Of a DNA stretch of 64,000 bases, positions 16,845 to 26,493 are shown one piece after another. Each line of letters begins with the position of its first letter. Positions within the stretch are counted from its first letter, which is position 1. Both the position numbers and the translations under genes were made by a program. Origin of the DNA: Candidatus Sulfurimonas baltica (GTDB taxonomy: Bacteria > Campylobacterota > Campylobacteria > Campylobacterales > Sulfurimonadaceae); contig NZ_CP054492.1 of assembly GCF_015265455.1 (NCBI RefSeq), positions 992,001-1,056,000 on the forward strand, given 5' to 3'. The notes below the pieces were generated by a model. It was not told the origin of the DNA. It saw only the letters and a program-made list of their open reading frames with translations, and ran no database searches.

Positions 16845-18499
16845 TAGTTAATAACTCTATCTATCTCACTAAAAGTTGTAATTCCAGTGAGAACTTTAAT
16901 GTACCCATCTTCTTTCATGGAAAGCATCCCTTTTTTGTGAGCTAATTTTAAAATTTCTAGTGATGTTGCTTTAGCAGCAATCATTGACTCTATCTCTTCA
17001 TCAATCTCTAGTATCTCTATAATTGCCTGTCTTCCAATATAGCCGGAGTTTTTGCAAACAGGGCATCCAACAGCTTTATATAATTCTCTTTCTTTGTGTA
17101 AATCTAAAATACGTTCTGACACTCCAAGTTCTTTAAGCTCTTCGTCGGTAACATCAAAAGGTTCCTTACATGTTTTACATAGTTTACGGACAAGGCGTTG
17201 AGCAAGAACAGCTAATAAACCAGAACCTATAAGATATGGCGGAACGCCCAAATCTTCTAATCTAGGTATTGTACCTATTGCATCATTTGTATGTAATGTC
17301 GACAATACTAAGTGACCCGTAATTGAGGCACGTATGGCTAGCTCTGCTGTTTGAGAGTCTCTTATTTCACCTACGAGCATTACATCTGGATCTTGACGCA
17401 TAAAAGCACGAATTGCAGCATTAAAGGTGTATCCAGCTTTTTCGTTTAATTGCGTTTGCTTGATAAATGAAAATTTATATTCAATAGGATCTTCTATTGT
17501 CATAATATTTTTTTTGAGTGAGTCAACTTTACGAAGTGCGGAATATAGCGTAGTAGTTTTACCACTACCAGTTGGTCCTACAACAAGTATAATTCCATAT
17601 GGTTTGTTGACAATTTTTTCAACTTTTTTACTGTTTTGTTCTGAAAGACCAAGAGATGTTAAACTAAAAAGTGAGGAGTTCTTCCCCAATACTCTCATTA
17701 CAATGTTCTCGCCATGGTTTGTTGGAAGAGTAGAGATACGAATATCAAAACCTTCATTTAAAAAATTATAGCTAAATGCTCCATCTTGAGGTACTCTTTG
17801 TTCTGATATATTTAAATCACTGAGAATTTTTAATCTTGCACAAATTTGAGCATGTAGCTTGAATGGCAATGAATAGTAATGGCTAAGCACTCCATCAATA
17901 CGAAAAAAAACATTAGTAACTGAGTGTTCAGGTGTTATATGAATATCAGTAACATTATCTTTAATCGCATTATTAATTAAAAGATTTACTAAATTAGGTA
18001 AGTTTATCTCAACACCATCTACTGTTTGCTTAACAGCACTTCGTATCTCAGCTCTAATTGGATTAATCAATTCATTGTAGTGTATTTGTACATGTCTAGC
18101 TATTGCTTTTTTATCTCCAACTACAAACTTAACCTCTCTATTTGAAATTTTTTTAATATAATCTTGTGTTACAAGGTCATTAACATCTTGAGTTGCTACA
18201 ACTATATGCTTTTCATCAATACTTATTGGTAATATATTTCGTGCTACGGCTATGTCTTGCGATATAATTTTTAAAACATCCGGTGATGGTATTATGTCAT
18301 CAAGGTTTAAATATTCTAACTTATTTTGAAAGGCAATAGCCTCGGAAATTTCACTAGATGTTACTATGTCTAAATCTTGAAGAATTTCTCCCAAAAAACT
18401 TGGATTTGCTTTTTGAACGTCAAGGGCAATAGCAATTTGGTCTTTTGTTACAAAACCAAGCTCTTCTAAAATCATTCCAATTGGTCTATAATCTGTCAT
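16844..18499 (-). CDS. Pilus/type II secretion assembly ATPase, GspE/PilB/MshE family, with MshEN-like N-terminus
   Basis: The 551-residue ATPase has Walker A VGPTGSGKTTTLYSA (~310), the Asp box MTIEDPIEY, Walker B LVGEIRDSQTAELA, the His box LSTLHTNDA, and a four-cysteine zinc site (CKTC...CPVC, ~450-485). The N-terminal ~130 residues look like an MshEN domain (RPIGMILEELGFVTKDQI, then FLGEILQDLDIVTSSEI), the fold that binds c-di-GMP in MshE. Key positions differ slightly from the consensus, so ligand binding is not assured. Confidence 0.92.
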   Translation of the reverse strand: MTDYRPIGMILEELGFVTKDQIAIALDVQKANPSFLGEILQDLDIVTSSEISEAIAFQNKLEYLNLDDIIPSPDVLKIISQDIAVARNILPISIDEKHIVVATQDVNDLVTQDYIKKISNREVKFVVGDKKAIARHVQIHYNELINPIRAEIRSAVKQTVDGVEINLPNLVNLLINNAIKDNVTDIHITPEHSVTNVFFRIDGVLSHYYSLPFKLHAQICARLKILSDLNISEQRVPQDGAFSYNFLNEGFDIRISTLPTNHGENIVMRVLGKNSSLFSLTSLGLSEQNSKKVEKIVNKPYGIILVVGPTGSGKTTTLYSALRKVDSLKKNIMTIEDPIEYKFSFIKQTQLNEKAGYTFNAAIRAFMRQDPDVMLVGEIRDSQTAELAIRASITGHLVLSTLHTNDAIGTIPRLEDLGVPPYLIGSGLLAVLAQRLVRKLCKTCKEPFDVTDEELKELGVSERILDLHKERELYKAVGCPVCKNSGYIGRQAIIEILEIDEEIESMIAAKATSLEILKLAHKKGMLSMKEDGYIKVLTGITTFSEIDRVIN

Positions 18500-18508
18500 A
18501 CATCATCC

Positions 18509-19417
18509 TTATTTAAGTGAAACTGAGTAACTTCTTATGTCAGAGTTCCCATAGTTATCTGAAACATTAATATCAACTCTATTTGCTTGTTCAGAATCTC
18601 CAAAATATATATCTAACATAAAAGAGCTACAAGAGTGATTTCTGTAATAGCTATCTAGTTTCAATGGCTGCAAAGCACCATTACATTTCACTCTAATGTA
18701 AGATGCAGATGTGATGTTTTCTGCTATTTTGGCTTGCCAAGTGTATGAGGTAGGTGTGTCGTCATCAGTGTAGATTGGTACACTCTTAGATATATTGATA
18801 TCAAGCAACGGAATATTATTTGTTATTAATCTTAAACTATCTTTGCATTGAATACTGCTTTTTAATTGGCTTAAAGTTACCCAATCAACTACATCGTCAT
18901 ATTCATCTGATTGTTTGTCAATAGGAGTTGTATTATCGTCTGTTTGTATAAACGAGGCATGAATATTAACCACCCTAGGGGTACCATTAATGGTTGCAGT
19001 TTGCATATTATAGTTTGCTCCAGCAGAAGCTACTACAAAGGCTACATTATCAATAGTGCGAGCTGGCACGCTTGGATTAATTTCATTAGGACTGTTATCT
19101 ATAACTATTAACTTTGTTGATGTATAAGTACAGATGTCATCATTAACTAAATCAGAGTCTGGAGAATATAGCATTATTGCTTGATTTCCTTTTACTGGTG
19201 AAAGATTTTTACTAAATTCACTTTGGTTTGGTAAATAAGAATTTTCTAATGCAGCACCTATTATCGCATTTTTTGCAGCAATTACATTCTCTTTGGCTTC
19301 ATAAATTTTACTTTTTTCTCTCATAGATTTCACAGCTTTAAGAGAACCACCAACAATCAAACCAATGATTGTCAAAGTTATTGCCATTTCTATTAGTGTA
19401 AATCCGTGCTTTTTCAT
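18509..19417 (-). CDS. Prepilin-like protein (minor pilin), 302 residues
   Basis: The leader MKKHG is followed by FTLIEMAITLTIIGLIVGGS, a class III prepilin signature with Glu5. The long mature region (~270 residues) has four or five cysteines (for example DDICTY, IQCKD, RVKCNG, NHSCSS) that could form disulphides, and a C-terminal domain with an Ig-like strand pattern. The size and unusual C-terminal domain suggest a tip or minor pilin rather than the major subunit. It lies between the TPR protein and the ATPase. Confidence 0.85.
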   Translation of the reverse strand: MKKHGFTLIEMAITLTIIGLIVGGSLKAVKSMREKSKIYEAKENVIAAKNAIIGAALENSYLPNQSEFSKNLSPVKGNQAIMLYSPDSDLVNDDICTYTSTKLIVIDNSPNEINPSVPARTIDNVAFVVASAGANYNMQTATINGTPRVVNIHASFIQTDDNTTPIDKQSDEYDDVVDWVTLSQLKSSIQCKDSLRLITNNIPLLDINISKSVPIYTDDDTPTSYTWQAKIAENITSASYIRVKCNGALQPLKLDSYYRNHSCSSFMLDIYFGDSEQANRVDINVSDNYGNSDIRSYSVSLK

Positions 19418-19418
19418 A

Positions 19419-20381
19419 TCAGTTTCCTATTTGTACTAATCTTTGTTTAGTAATTTTATAAATCTGATTTTCAAAGTCTACTTTTTCAAATACCTTATTA
19501 TAAAGTTTTTTTGCTTTTTGTTTATCATTTTGAATATCTGCACTTCTGGCATATGAATAAATTATATAAGGATTTGTAGGATTTTTTTCGTATGCCAATT
19601 TATAAAAAGATGAAGCTCTTTGCATATCATTTTTTCTCTCAAAATAAGTAGCAGTTAATAACATTAAAAGACCACTATTGTCTACTGAAATATAGGGTAA
19701 AAGATTACTATAGTAATCTTTTTGCAAGCTTTGTACCGCTCCGTAAGCATATGCATATAAAAATTTTGATTGATAGTGCTCTTTATCTATTAACTCTTTA
19801 GCATTTAACCAAGCTCCTCTTTTTCCATAAAGATAACATAAATTATTTTTAATTTTATTGTTACTGTAGCCAGATGCTGATAACATTTCATAGTACATAA
19901 TTGCCTCATACTCATCTCCCCTTTTATATGCATCATTTGCTTTAAGAGTTATATTTGATTTAGAGATTTTAGGAACAGTTATAGTATTTTGACTTATTTC
20001 AATAGGTTCTTTTTTTATTGTTTTATTGTCTTTTATTAATTCTCTTTGCATTTGTTCTAAAGTCAATTCTGAAATATATGCTGTTTTATATCCCATATTT
20101 TGCATTGTAAAAACAAAAGGTTTTAAATATTTATATGATCTATCTTGAGCAAATCTTGCAACATAATATTCGCCAGATTTATATACATGTGTTTTATTTT
20201 GAAATTGACTATTCATATTTTCAACTAATTCATTTGCATATTTTAAATCTTTAGTGGTAAAAAGTTGAATAGTGTAAACAGGCGTATGTTTGTTAGCAAC
20301 AGCTTCATTGTCGTTTGAAAAAGACAAATCATCTGCTAGCAAAGATACTAATGTAAAAACAGTAGCTAATAATATTTTCAT
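19419..20381 (-). CDS. Exported TPR protein with SPOR-like N-terminal region (MshN-like position)
   Basis: The 320-residue protein has a signal peptide (MKILLATVFTLVSLLADD). Residues ~35-105 resemble a SPOR domain (YTIQLFTTKDLKYANELVE, then YVARFAQDR...GYKTAYI). TPR-like helices follow from ~155 to the end (AYKRGDEYEAIMYYEML, then AYEKNPTNPYIIYSYAR). In MSHA clusters a TPR protein (MshN) occupies a comparable place next to the secretin. SPOR domains bind denuded peptidoglycan, so it may help the pilus cross the wall. Confidence 0.78.
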   Translation of the reverse strand: MKILLATVFTLVSLLADDLSFSNDNEAVANKHTPVYTIQLFTTKDLKYANELVENMNSQFQNKTHVYKSGEYYVARFAQDRSYKYLKPFVFTMQNMGYKTAYISELTLEQMQRELIKDNKTIKKEPIEISQNTITVPKISKSNITLKANDAYKRGDEYEAIMYYEMLSASGYSNNKIKNNLCYLYGKRGAWLNAKELIDKEHYQSKFLYAYAYGAVQSLQKDYYSNLLPYISVDNSGLLMLLTATYFERKNDMQRASSFYKLAYEKNPTNPYIIYSYARSADIQNDKQKAKKLYNKVFEKVDFENQIYKITKQRLVQIGN

Positions 20382-21853
20382 TGTTCTTCTATATTTAATT
20401 TAAGTAGAATGATTAGTTCTCTTTTTTCTTCAGTGTATACAGTTCTGCTAAATAGTGCGCCAAGGTATGGAATGTCACCAAGTAGAGGTACGCTTTCTAC
20501 TTTTTTATTTTTCACATTACTTATAAGTCCACCAATCATTACTAAATCGTTGTCTTTAGCATAAATTGTTGTACCTGCTTCTTTAATATTAATAACTGGC
20601 GCTGTGGCAACTGTAACACCATCTTCATCAACATAAATAGCGTTACTTTCTATGCTTGAGCTGACTGGAATGATATTTAGCATAATGTTTCCATTCTTCA
20701 TAATACTGGGAGTAACACCCATTGTAATTCCATCAAGAATATCTCGTCTATCATATGTAATAGTTCGTGTTTCAGGAGATCCTGAGGTTGCAGGTGTAAT
20801 TAAAAGATTTTTTTCCCAATAAGGGATAAGTTTACCAGATGTAATTAAAGCTGATTGTCCGCTTAAAACCTTGATTCTAGGGTTAGATAGCGTATCAATG
20901 TTTCCGGCTGAATCTAGAGCAGATATAATCGCAGAAAAATTATTATGATTGTAAGTCGCTACTCCGGCAGTAGCACCGCTAAGACCTAATGTTTGAGACA
21001 TAGCTAGTGTATCTCCAGATGTTAAGATGCTTTTACCTAAGGCACTCCAGTCTACACCAAGAGAGTGTCCATTATTTAGAATAACTTCTAAAATTCTAGC
21101 TTGAATTACAACTTGTTGACTTGATTTTCTTTTTATAGAATTTATCATTTTTTCAATAGCATCAACATTGTGTTTTTTATCATATACCGTTAAAGTTCCA
21201 GTAAAGGCATTAAGTGCATAATTACCATCTTTGCTTAGAATAGATTTAATATTGTTTTCAATTTCTTCGTAAAAATTATTTGATTTTTCAGGATTATTAA
21301 ATTTTAGTTTAAAGTTGCCTTTAATCCCTTGTGTAGAATTTAGTGTATCACCTCCTAATTCCGAATCAAATGATGTTGTTGAATGAACATAGGGAATATC
21401 AAAGTTTTTTCTTATAAATTGTTTTACATGTAACATATTGCCTTGTAAAACATAATAATTTCCAGAAATATTCATAATAATTTCCAGAACTTCTTCAATT
21501 AAAGCATCCTGAACAGACATAGTTATTGGAATATTTGTATCAATATCATTGTCAATAACTAAATTAAGTCCTGATGTTTGAGATAATAGGTATAAAAGTT
21601 TACTTAAGCTTGTGTTCTCAGCAGAAAATGTAATTTTTTCTTCACTAAAAATAGATGGCTCTTGATATACTGATGGAAGCATAATTTGTGGTATGTCACC
21701 ATTTTGTTTTTCTTGGGTTGATTGAAAATCTTTTATCATTTCAGCCCCACTTACATCCTTTATTTTATAATCATCTTTACTTAAAGAATTAGTATTAATT
21801 GAACAGCCACTAAGTAATAGTATTGTTGTGATTAGTTGAACATATATAACCAT
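20378..21853 (-). CDS. Secretin lipoprotein, MshL/GspD/PilQ family
   Basis: The 491-residue outer-membrane secretin has a lipoprotein signal (LLLSGC near residue 16). An N-domain with a secretin/TonB short-domain look spans ~75-130. The C-terminal secretin barrel includes GVDWSALG, LSNPRIKVLSGQSALI, and the ending VPLLGDIPYLGALFSRTVYTEEKRE. It forms the outer-membrane channel for the pilus. Four bases overlap the next gene, so the operon is tightly coupled. Its size and lipobox fit MshL better than GspD. Confidence 0.9.
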   Translation of the reverse strand: MVIYVQLITTILLLSGCSINTNSLSKDDYKIKDVSGAEMIKDFQSTQEKQNGDIPQIMLPSVYQEPSIFSEEKITFSAENTSLSKLLYLLSQTSGLNLVIDNDIDTNIPITMSVQDALIEEVLEIIMNISGNYYVLQGNMLHVKQFIRKNFDIPYVHSTTSFDSELGGDTLNSTQGIKGNFKLKFNNPEKSNNFYEEIENNIKSILSKDGNYALNAFTGTLTVYDKKHNVDAIEKMINSIKRKSSQQVVIQARILEVILNNGHSLGVDWSALGKSILTSGDTLAMSQTLGLSGATAGVATYNHNNFSAIISALDSAGNIDTLSNPRIKVLSGQSALITSGKLIPYWEKNLLITPATSGSPETRTITYDRRDILDGITMGVTPSIMKNGNIMLNIIPVSSSIESNAIYVDEDGVTVATAPVINIKEAGTTIYAKDNDLVMIGGLISNVKNKKVESVPLLGDIPYLGALFSRTVYTEEKRELIILLKLNIEEQ

Positions 21854-22332
21854 TTTTGTTTCTCCTTAAATTGTAGTAGTACTCGTCTTTGCTCAATAGA
21901 AATAAGCTTAGCATTGTGTATTGTATTGTTTAACTTAACAATTTTTCCGCTAATGATAGCCATATCTTTCTTGGGAAAACTCATTTGTAAGATTAGTGGA
22001 TAATCTTGCGATAGCTGTTTTGCTGGCTGTGTAGTAGTGTCCGTGTTGGAATCATTTTTTGATATTGCATTATAAAGTACATTATTACTTACCCATTGTG
22101 AATTTTTATTCCTATTTTCAACATCTTTAATAACTTTCATATATGATTCATTCTGAGCTTCTATTTGTAGATAAATTTCGGCTTTATTTTTCAAATTTTT
22201 ATCAGCATACTCTTCATACACAGGAAAAAAATATCTTGCATGTTGTGCAATGGCGTCAGAAAATATATATGTTAATATTGCAATAATAAAAGGAAGCAGC
22301 AAGATTGTTATTTGACGATTGTCAAGATTCAT
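21832..22332 (-). CDS. Single-pass pilus assembly protein, MshK/GspC-like
   Basis: The start at 22332 (MNLDNRQITILLL) is preferred over an ATG 13 codons upstream because AAGGGG lies at normal spacing before it and the membrane helix then follows directly. The ~166 residues comprise one helix (~8-26), a periplasmic coiled region, and a small beta domain at the end (SGKIVKLNNTIHNAKLISIE...RRVLLQF) like the homology region of GspC, GspB or MshK. It likely contacts the secretin encoded next. Sequence conservation is low, so the family call rests on layout. Confidence 0.65.
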   Translation of the reverse strand: MNLDNRQITILLLPFIIAILTYIFSDAIAQHARYFFPVYEEYADKNLKNKAEIYLQIEAQNESYMKVIKDVENRNKNSQWVSNNVLYNAISKNDSNTDTTTQPAKQLSQDYPLILQMSFPKKDMAIISGKIVKLNNTIHNAKLISIEQRRVLLQFKEKQKWLYMFN

Positions 22333-22810
22333 TATTATCCCCTTTATATATCTGTAATATTTGAATTTCACCAGTAATTATTTTCTCTCTCACATTCAGC
22401 TCTTTAAAGCGTATAAAACCTTTTTGATATTGAATTTCGATAAGTGCTTTTAATTGTGCCTTATTATCCCTGTCTATTTCATAATACACATCTAGATGTT
22501 TTGATACTCCCTGATCATAAATATATTTGTTAACTTTAAAGTTAAGATTTTTAGCATTACTGTCAAAAAAACTAACTAAATTCTCTTCTGCAAGATAATC
22601 ATTTTCTGGAAGAGATACTATAGATGGTTTTATATTGTCGTCAAGCCAAGTGTTGATCTGAGAAATTTTCTTTAATTTTCTTATATCTCTTATATGCTCT
22701 TTATTTATCTGAATAATTTTTTGTTGTTCACTCTCAAACCAAGATATACTGTTAAACAACATTGCAGATAGAGTTAAACTTAAAGTTATTATTAACGATT
22801 TAATTATCAT
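22322..22810 (-). CDS. Single-pass pilus assembly protein, PilO/MshJ-like
   Basis: The 162-residue protein has an N-terminal membrane helix (~7-23) followed by a coiled-coil segment (QQKIIQINKEHIRDIRKLKK) and a periplasmic ferredoxin-like domain ending INVREK-type strands (FIRFKELNVREKIITGEIQI). This is the layout of PilO, GspM and MshJ. It overlaps the genes on both sides by a few bases. Identity is by position and topology. Confidence 0.65.
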   Translation of the reverse strand: MIIKSLIITLSLTLSAMLFNSISWFESEQQKIIQINKEHIRDIRKLKKISQINTWLDDNIKPSIVSLPENDYLAEENLVSFFDSNAKNLNFKVNKYIYDQGVSKHLDVYYEIDRDNKAQLKALIEIQYQKGFIRFKELNVREKIITGEIQILQIYKGDNNES

Positions 22811-24207
22811 AATTTTCTTTTTCTTTTTGAGTTTTGTATGTCAGTATTACTCATTTTTAGTGTGCTAATAATGGCATTAAACTCAAGTGTAGTGTAATCT
22901 GTTTTATTGATATTTTCTGCAGAAATAGAAGAGTTTATATCATTAAATAATTCATTGAATTTTTTTTCAAATCTATATAGCGATTCTAATGAACTAAACT
23001 GCTTTTTAAAAGTTATTTTAAAAGTTGAATTATCATTTTCATTTTTCCAATCTATTGATTCTGGTTTGCGTAGTTCTATCAATGGTCTTAAAAGTAAAAA
23101 AGTGTCAGATGGATAATCTTTCAAATATTTTTCTGCAATTTCAATATGTGTCCAACTTTTTTGAAGATCAACTTGTGAATATGTGCTTGTTCTTTGAATC
23201 ATACTTAGTAAATTATTTTTATTTCCTTCGTATTTAACTAGAATATCTTTATATTGTGAATATGCATCGTACGCAAAATATAAAGTGGTGAAAAAAACTA
23301 ATATTGAAAATATCAAACTTGCACGCACGCCTATAAGATATTGCCTTGCACTAATTATAAATGTTGGAATAAAATTAAATTTTTTATTTACAAAGTAATT
23401 TCCAAGAGGAAGTATATAGTGTTGAAATTCTTCGTTGGATAAACCTTTAAATTTTGTGTTTGGATACAAAACACAAATAGGAATATTTACTATTAAAGAT
23501 ATTTGTTCGCACACGACATTATCTATAGATATTGAACCACTTAATGCTATTAATGAAAATTTTACATCTCTATACTGTTGCCCAATATATGCAATCGTTT
23601 TATTAATTTCATTAATCATTGCATTATGACGCTCCATGGGATCGTCAACAACAATTGAACTAGCACGCACATATCCTACTAATTTGTTGTCTTGCACAGC
23701 TAAAATCATTATTTTATTTGCATGCGTGTAAACTGATAAATAGTTATCTGCTTTTATACACTTTTGCGATATAGAAAAAAGTGAATATCTGCTAATTGTC
23801 GCATTTTTTATCTCACTAGTATCATTAAAATATTGAAACATCTTTAAATATTCTTCTTCATAAACACCAACAACTTTATAAGTTGTTGTTTCATCCTGCT
23901 TATTTTTAGATAACTTAGTGTAATTCAGTAATATATTATTGCTAAATAGTAAGTTTTTTAATTTACTTAAAATTAAATTTTTTATAACTTTGTCGTTTTT
24001 AATTGCTGAAGCGATTGTAACTTCTTCATCTAAAATATTATCTTGAGTTGAACTGACATAAAAATTTTTTTTGTCAATTAAATAATCTTTCAATTCTGAC
24101 AATTCTAAAACTTCATCTTTAATGACTGTAAAAAAACCATCCTTCTTGTCAATTGTTAAGACAGATGCAAAGTTATTTTGAATATTAATTGAATTAAAGA
24201 GCGCCAT
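22807..24207 (-). CDS. Pilus assembly protein combining PilM/GspL-like cytoplasmic and PilN-like periplasmic parts (MshI-like)
   Basis: The 466-residue protein has ~270 cytoplasmic residues with an actin-like character (LSVYTHANKIMILAVQDNKLVGYVR...), a single membrane helix at ~292-312 (RASLIFSILVFFTTLYFAY), and a periplasmic part that starts with a coiled coil and ends with a PilN-like ferredoxin fold (FKITFKKQFSSLESLYRFEKK). GspL and MshI have this arrangement. It is the first gene of the pilus operon; its promoter should lie in 24208-24300. AT content and sequence divergence are high. Confidence 0.7.
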   Translation of the reverse strand: MALFNSINIQNNFASVLTIDKKDGFFTVIKDEVLELSELKDYLIDKKNFYVSSTQDNILDEEVTIASAIKNDKVIKNLILSKLKNLLFSNNILLNYTKLSKNKQDETTTYKVVGVYEEEYLKMFQYFNDTSEIKNATISRYSLFSISQKCIKADNYLSVYTHANKIMILAVQDNKLVGYVRASSIVVDDPMERHNAMINEINKTIAYIGQQYRDVKFSLIALSGSISIDNVVCEQISLIVNIPICVLYPNTKFKGLSNEEFQHYILPLGNYFVNKKFNFIPTFIISARQYLIGVRASLIFSILVFFTTLYFAYDAYSQYKDILVKYEGNKNNLLSMIQRTSTYSQVDLQKSWTHIEIAEKYLKDYPSDTFLLLRPLIELRKPESIDWKNENDNSTFKITFKKQFSSLESLYRFEKKFNELFNDINSSISAENINKTDYTTLEFNAIISTLKMSNTDIQNSKRKRKL

Positions 24208-24465
24208 TTACATCTTTCTACATAATTTTTTGTATTATAACAGTTTAATTATTAATTAATTTTTTATGTACATTAAATAAATTTATAGATATTTTATTTT
24301 TAAGATATATTGAATAATTAAGTGTAAATAATATTTCTTTTAAAGATGTTTTTGTGCTGTGTTAGTGATTACAAAGTATAATACAAAAACAGTATAAATA
24401 ATTGTTTATTAAAGGATTTAAAATATTAGTTTATCCCCATACGCTAGCGCTTTTAAAGAGTTTAA
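24208..24465. promoter_or_regulatory. Divergent intergenic region between pilus operon and bioV
   Basis: These 258 very AT-rich bases separate the pilus operon (leftward) from bioV (rightward). I see no gene or strong hairpin. It must hold the pilus operon promoter and probably the bioV-mog promoter, but I cannot place the -10 boxes with confidence. Confidence 0.4.
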
Positions 24466-24987
24466 ATGAAATATTTTAACGGGTTTTCTCTTAAAAATGA
24501 GGAGTATCTTTTTAAGAAGTTTATAAACTCATCTGAATATACTACATGTGGATTTAGCTACGGAGCCATTAAAGCATTAGAACATGTTAAGCAAGAGCTG
24601 TCTTGTTCCAATAGAGTTGACACCCTTGTGCTAATATCACCGGCTTTTTTTCAAACAAAAAATGAAAAGTTTAAGAGATTACAGCTACTGTCTTTCACTA
24701 AAAATACAAGCCAGTATATAAGGCAATTTGTTGATTTGTGTTTCTCTCCACATGAAAAGAAAATAGTTGAACAGACAAGCACTAAAAAAGAAGAGCTTGA
24801 AGAGTTACTGAACTATGAGTGGGATTTGCAAGAGTTAAAAATAATATCTCAAAAAGGTATAAAAATAGAAGTCTATCTTGGAAGTGAAGACAAAATAATA
24901 GATGTCTGCGGAGCAAGAGAATTTTTCTTACAAATTGCTACTGTAACTTATATAAAAAATGCAAACCATTTTTTACAAATAAATTAA
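24466..24987 (+). CDS. bioV: Pimeloyl-ACP methyl ester esterase, BioV-like
   Basis: The 173-residue alpha/beta hydrolase is small, like Helicobacter BioV. The nucleophile elbow is GFSYG (residues ~28-32), with a probable acid residue in LGSEDKIID (~143) and histidine in NANHFLQ (~167). BioV frees pimeloyl-ACP for biotin synthesis where BioH is absent, and N-terminal FNGFSLKNE is typical of the group. It lies 11 bases before mog. The function is by family resemblance. Confidence 0.75.
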   Translation: MKYFNGFSLKNEEYLFKKFINSSEYTTCGFSYGAIKALEHVKQELSCSNRVDTLVLISPAFFQTKNEKFKRLQLLSFTKNTSQYIRQFVDLCFSPHEKKIVEQTSTKKEELEELLNYEWDLQELKIISQKGIKIEVYLGSEDKIIDVCGAREFFLQIATVTYIKNANHFLQIN

Positions 24988-24998
24988 TAGGAAAATAT

Positions 24999-25532
24999 AT
25001 GAGTGAAATAAAAATAGGTGTTATAACAGCAAGTGACAGAGCAAGCAAAGGGATATATGAGGATATATCCGGTGTTGCGATACAAGATACCATGAAAGAT
25101 TATTTATCCAGCGAATTTGAAATAGTTTATAGATGTATCCCCGATGAGCAAGATATACTTGAAGAGACAATGAAAGAGTTATGCGACGAAGCAGGGTGCT
25201 GTTTGGTTGTTACCACAGGAGGAACAGGCCCTGCGCTACGTGATGTCACACCTGAGGCTACTGAAAATGTTTGTCAGAAGATGATGCCAGGCTTCGGTGA
25301 ACTTATGAGACAAGTTAGTTTGAAGTATGTGCCAACGGCTATTTTATCACGTCAAACAGCTGGCATAAGAGGAAAAAGTCTAATTATAAATCTACCGGGA
25401 AAACCAAAATCAATTCGTGAGTGTTTAGATGCAGTTTTTCCGGCAGTTCCATATTGTATAGATTTGCTTGAAGGTCCGTTTATTGAGACTAACGAGAGTG
25501 TTATTAAGGCTTTTAGACCAAAAGCTAAATAA
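24999..25532 (+). CDS. mog: Molybdopterin adenylyltransferase
   Basis: The 177-residue protein adenylylates molybdopterin before molybdenum insertion. It has the MoeA/Mog fold marks GVITASDRAS (~7-16), TTGGTGPALRDVTPEAT (~70-86), and INLPGKPKSI (~138-147). Length and motifs match Mog rather than MoaB. It ends 8 bases inside the end of the convergent cation transporter gene. Confidence 0.93.
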   Translation: MSEIKIGVITASDRASKGIYEDISGVAIQDTMKDYLSSEFEIVYRCIPDEQDILEETMKELCDEAGCCLVVTTGGTGPALRDVTPEATENVCQKMMPGFGELMRQVSLKYVPTAILSRQTAGIRGKSLIINLPGKPKSIRECLDAVFPAVPYCIDLLEGPFIETNESVIKAFRPKAK

Positions 25533-26478
25533 CCGCTCCGTTGTAATCACAATGTGTCTGGTTTTTGAGATGTTTGCTTGAATCAACTTGAATCAATATA
25601 TGATTAAATCCAATATGTTCGAGTTTATGTTTTATACTATGTGTGATTTTTTCTATATTTGAAAGACTTAATTCGTCATCATCTAAAACTATGTGAAACG
25701 ATATAAAGTTGAATTTTGAACTTGGTCTAGAGATATGTAGGTCATTATATTCTAGAATCGACTTATCACTCTTTATAATCTCATCCAAACTCTCTTGAGA
25801 TACATCTGTCGTATTTACATCCATCAGTGATAAAAAACTTTTTTTAAGCAGTGGATATGAGTGTTTTAAAATGTAAATTGAGAAAATTATAGTTAATACT
25901 GAATCTATATAATAAATTTTAAAATAATATATAAATATACCTGCAACAACAACACCAACGGATATAAGAGCATCACTTAGCATATGTAAGTAAGCAGATT
26001 GAATATTTGCATCTCCATGGTGGTGGTGATTATGTTCATGAGAATGGTCGTGAGAATGGTCATGACCGTGATCATGTTCAACTCCAAGAGAGTGCAATAT
26101 GTAGGCGCTGACACCATTAGCTATTACAGCAATTGTCCCAACAACTATCATATATCCAGGTTCTATTACTTCTGGATTTAAAAACCTATTTATTGATTCA
26201 TAAATCATATATAACATAGTTATAAATAGAAACATCGTATTTGTAAATGCTGCCATCATTTCAGCTTTTATAAAACCAAACGTATATTTAAATGTAGTTT
26301 TTTTTGCTCCTAGCTTTATTGCCATATATGTAATTGCAATAGCTAAAACATCACCAGTATTATGTAAAGCATCAGCAATTAGAGCAAAAGAGTTTGAAAT
26401 AATTCCAAAAAATATTTCAGAAATTACAATTAATGAGTTAAATATAATAATCCAAAATATCTTTTTTTCTTTACTCAT
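25525..26478 (-). CDS. Cation diffusion facilitator (zinc/cobalt/cadmium efflux, CzcD-like)
   Basis: The 317-residue transporter has six membrane helices and a cytoplasmic C-terminal domain. Metal sites are ADALHNTGD in helix 2 and HMLSDALISVG in helix 5. The loop between helices 4 and 5 is strikingly histidine-rich (DHGHDHSHDHSHEHNHHHH, encoded near 26010-26075), the zinc-collecting loop of this family. It exports divalent metal by proton exchange. It lies 15 bases after frdB on the same strand and may be partly cotranscribed. Confidence 0.92.
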   Translation of the reverse strand: MSKEKKIFWIIIFNSLIVISEIFFGIISNSFALIADALHNTGDVLAIAITYMAIKLGAKKTTFKYTFGFIKAEMMAAFTNTMFLFITMLYMIYESINRFLNPEVIEPGYMIVVGTIAVIANGVSAYILHSLGVEHDHGHDHSHDHSHEHNHHHHGDANIQSAYLHMLSDALISVGVVVAGIFIYYFKIYYIDSVLTIIFSIYILKHSYPLLKKSFLSLMDVNTTDVSQESLDEIIKSDKSILEYNDLHISRPSSKFNFISFHIVLDDDELSLSNIEKITHSIKHKLEHIGFNHILIQVDSSKHLKNQTHCDYNGAVI

Positions 26479-26493
26479 TTTATCTCTTTTATA

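Noticed and set aside
26010-26080. Short tandem repeat at the histidine-rich loop of the cation transporter
   Set aside because: It is explained by alternating His-Asp and His-Ser codons in the coding sequence, a usual feature of zinc transporters, not a separate element.
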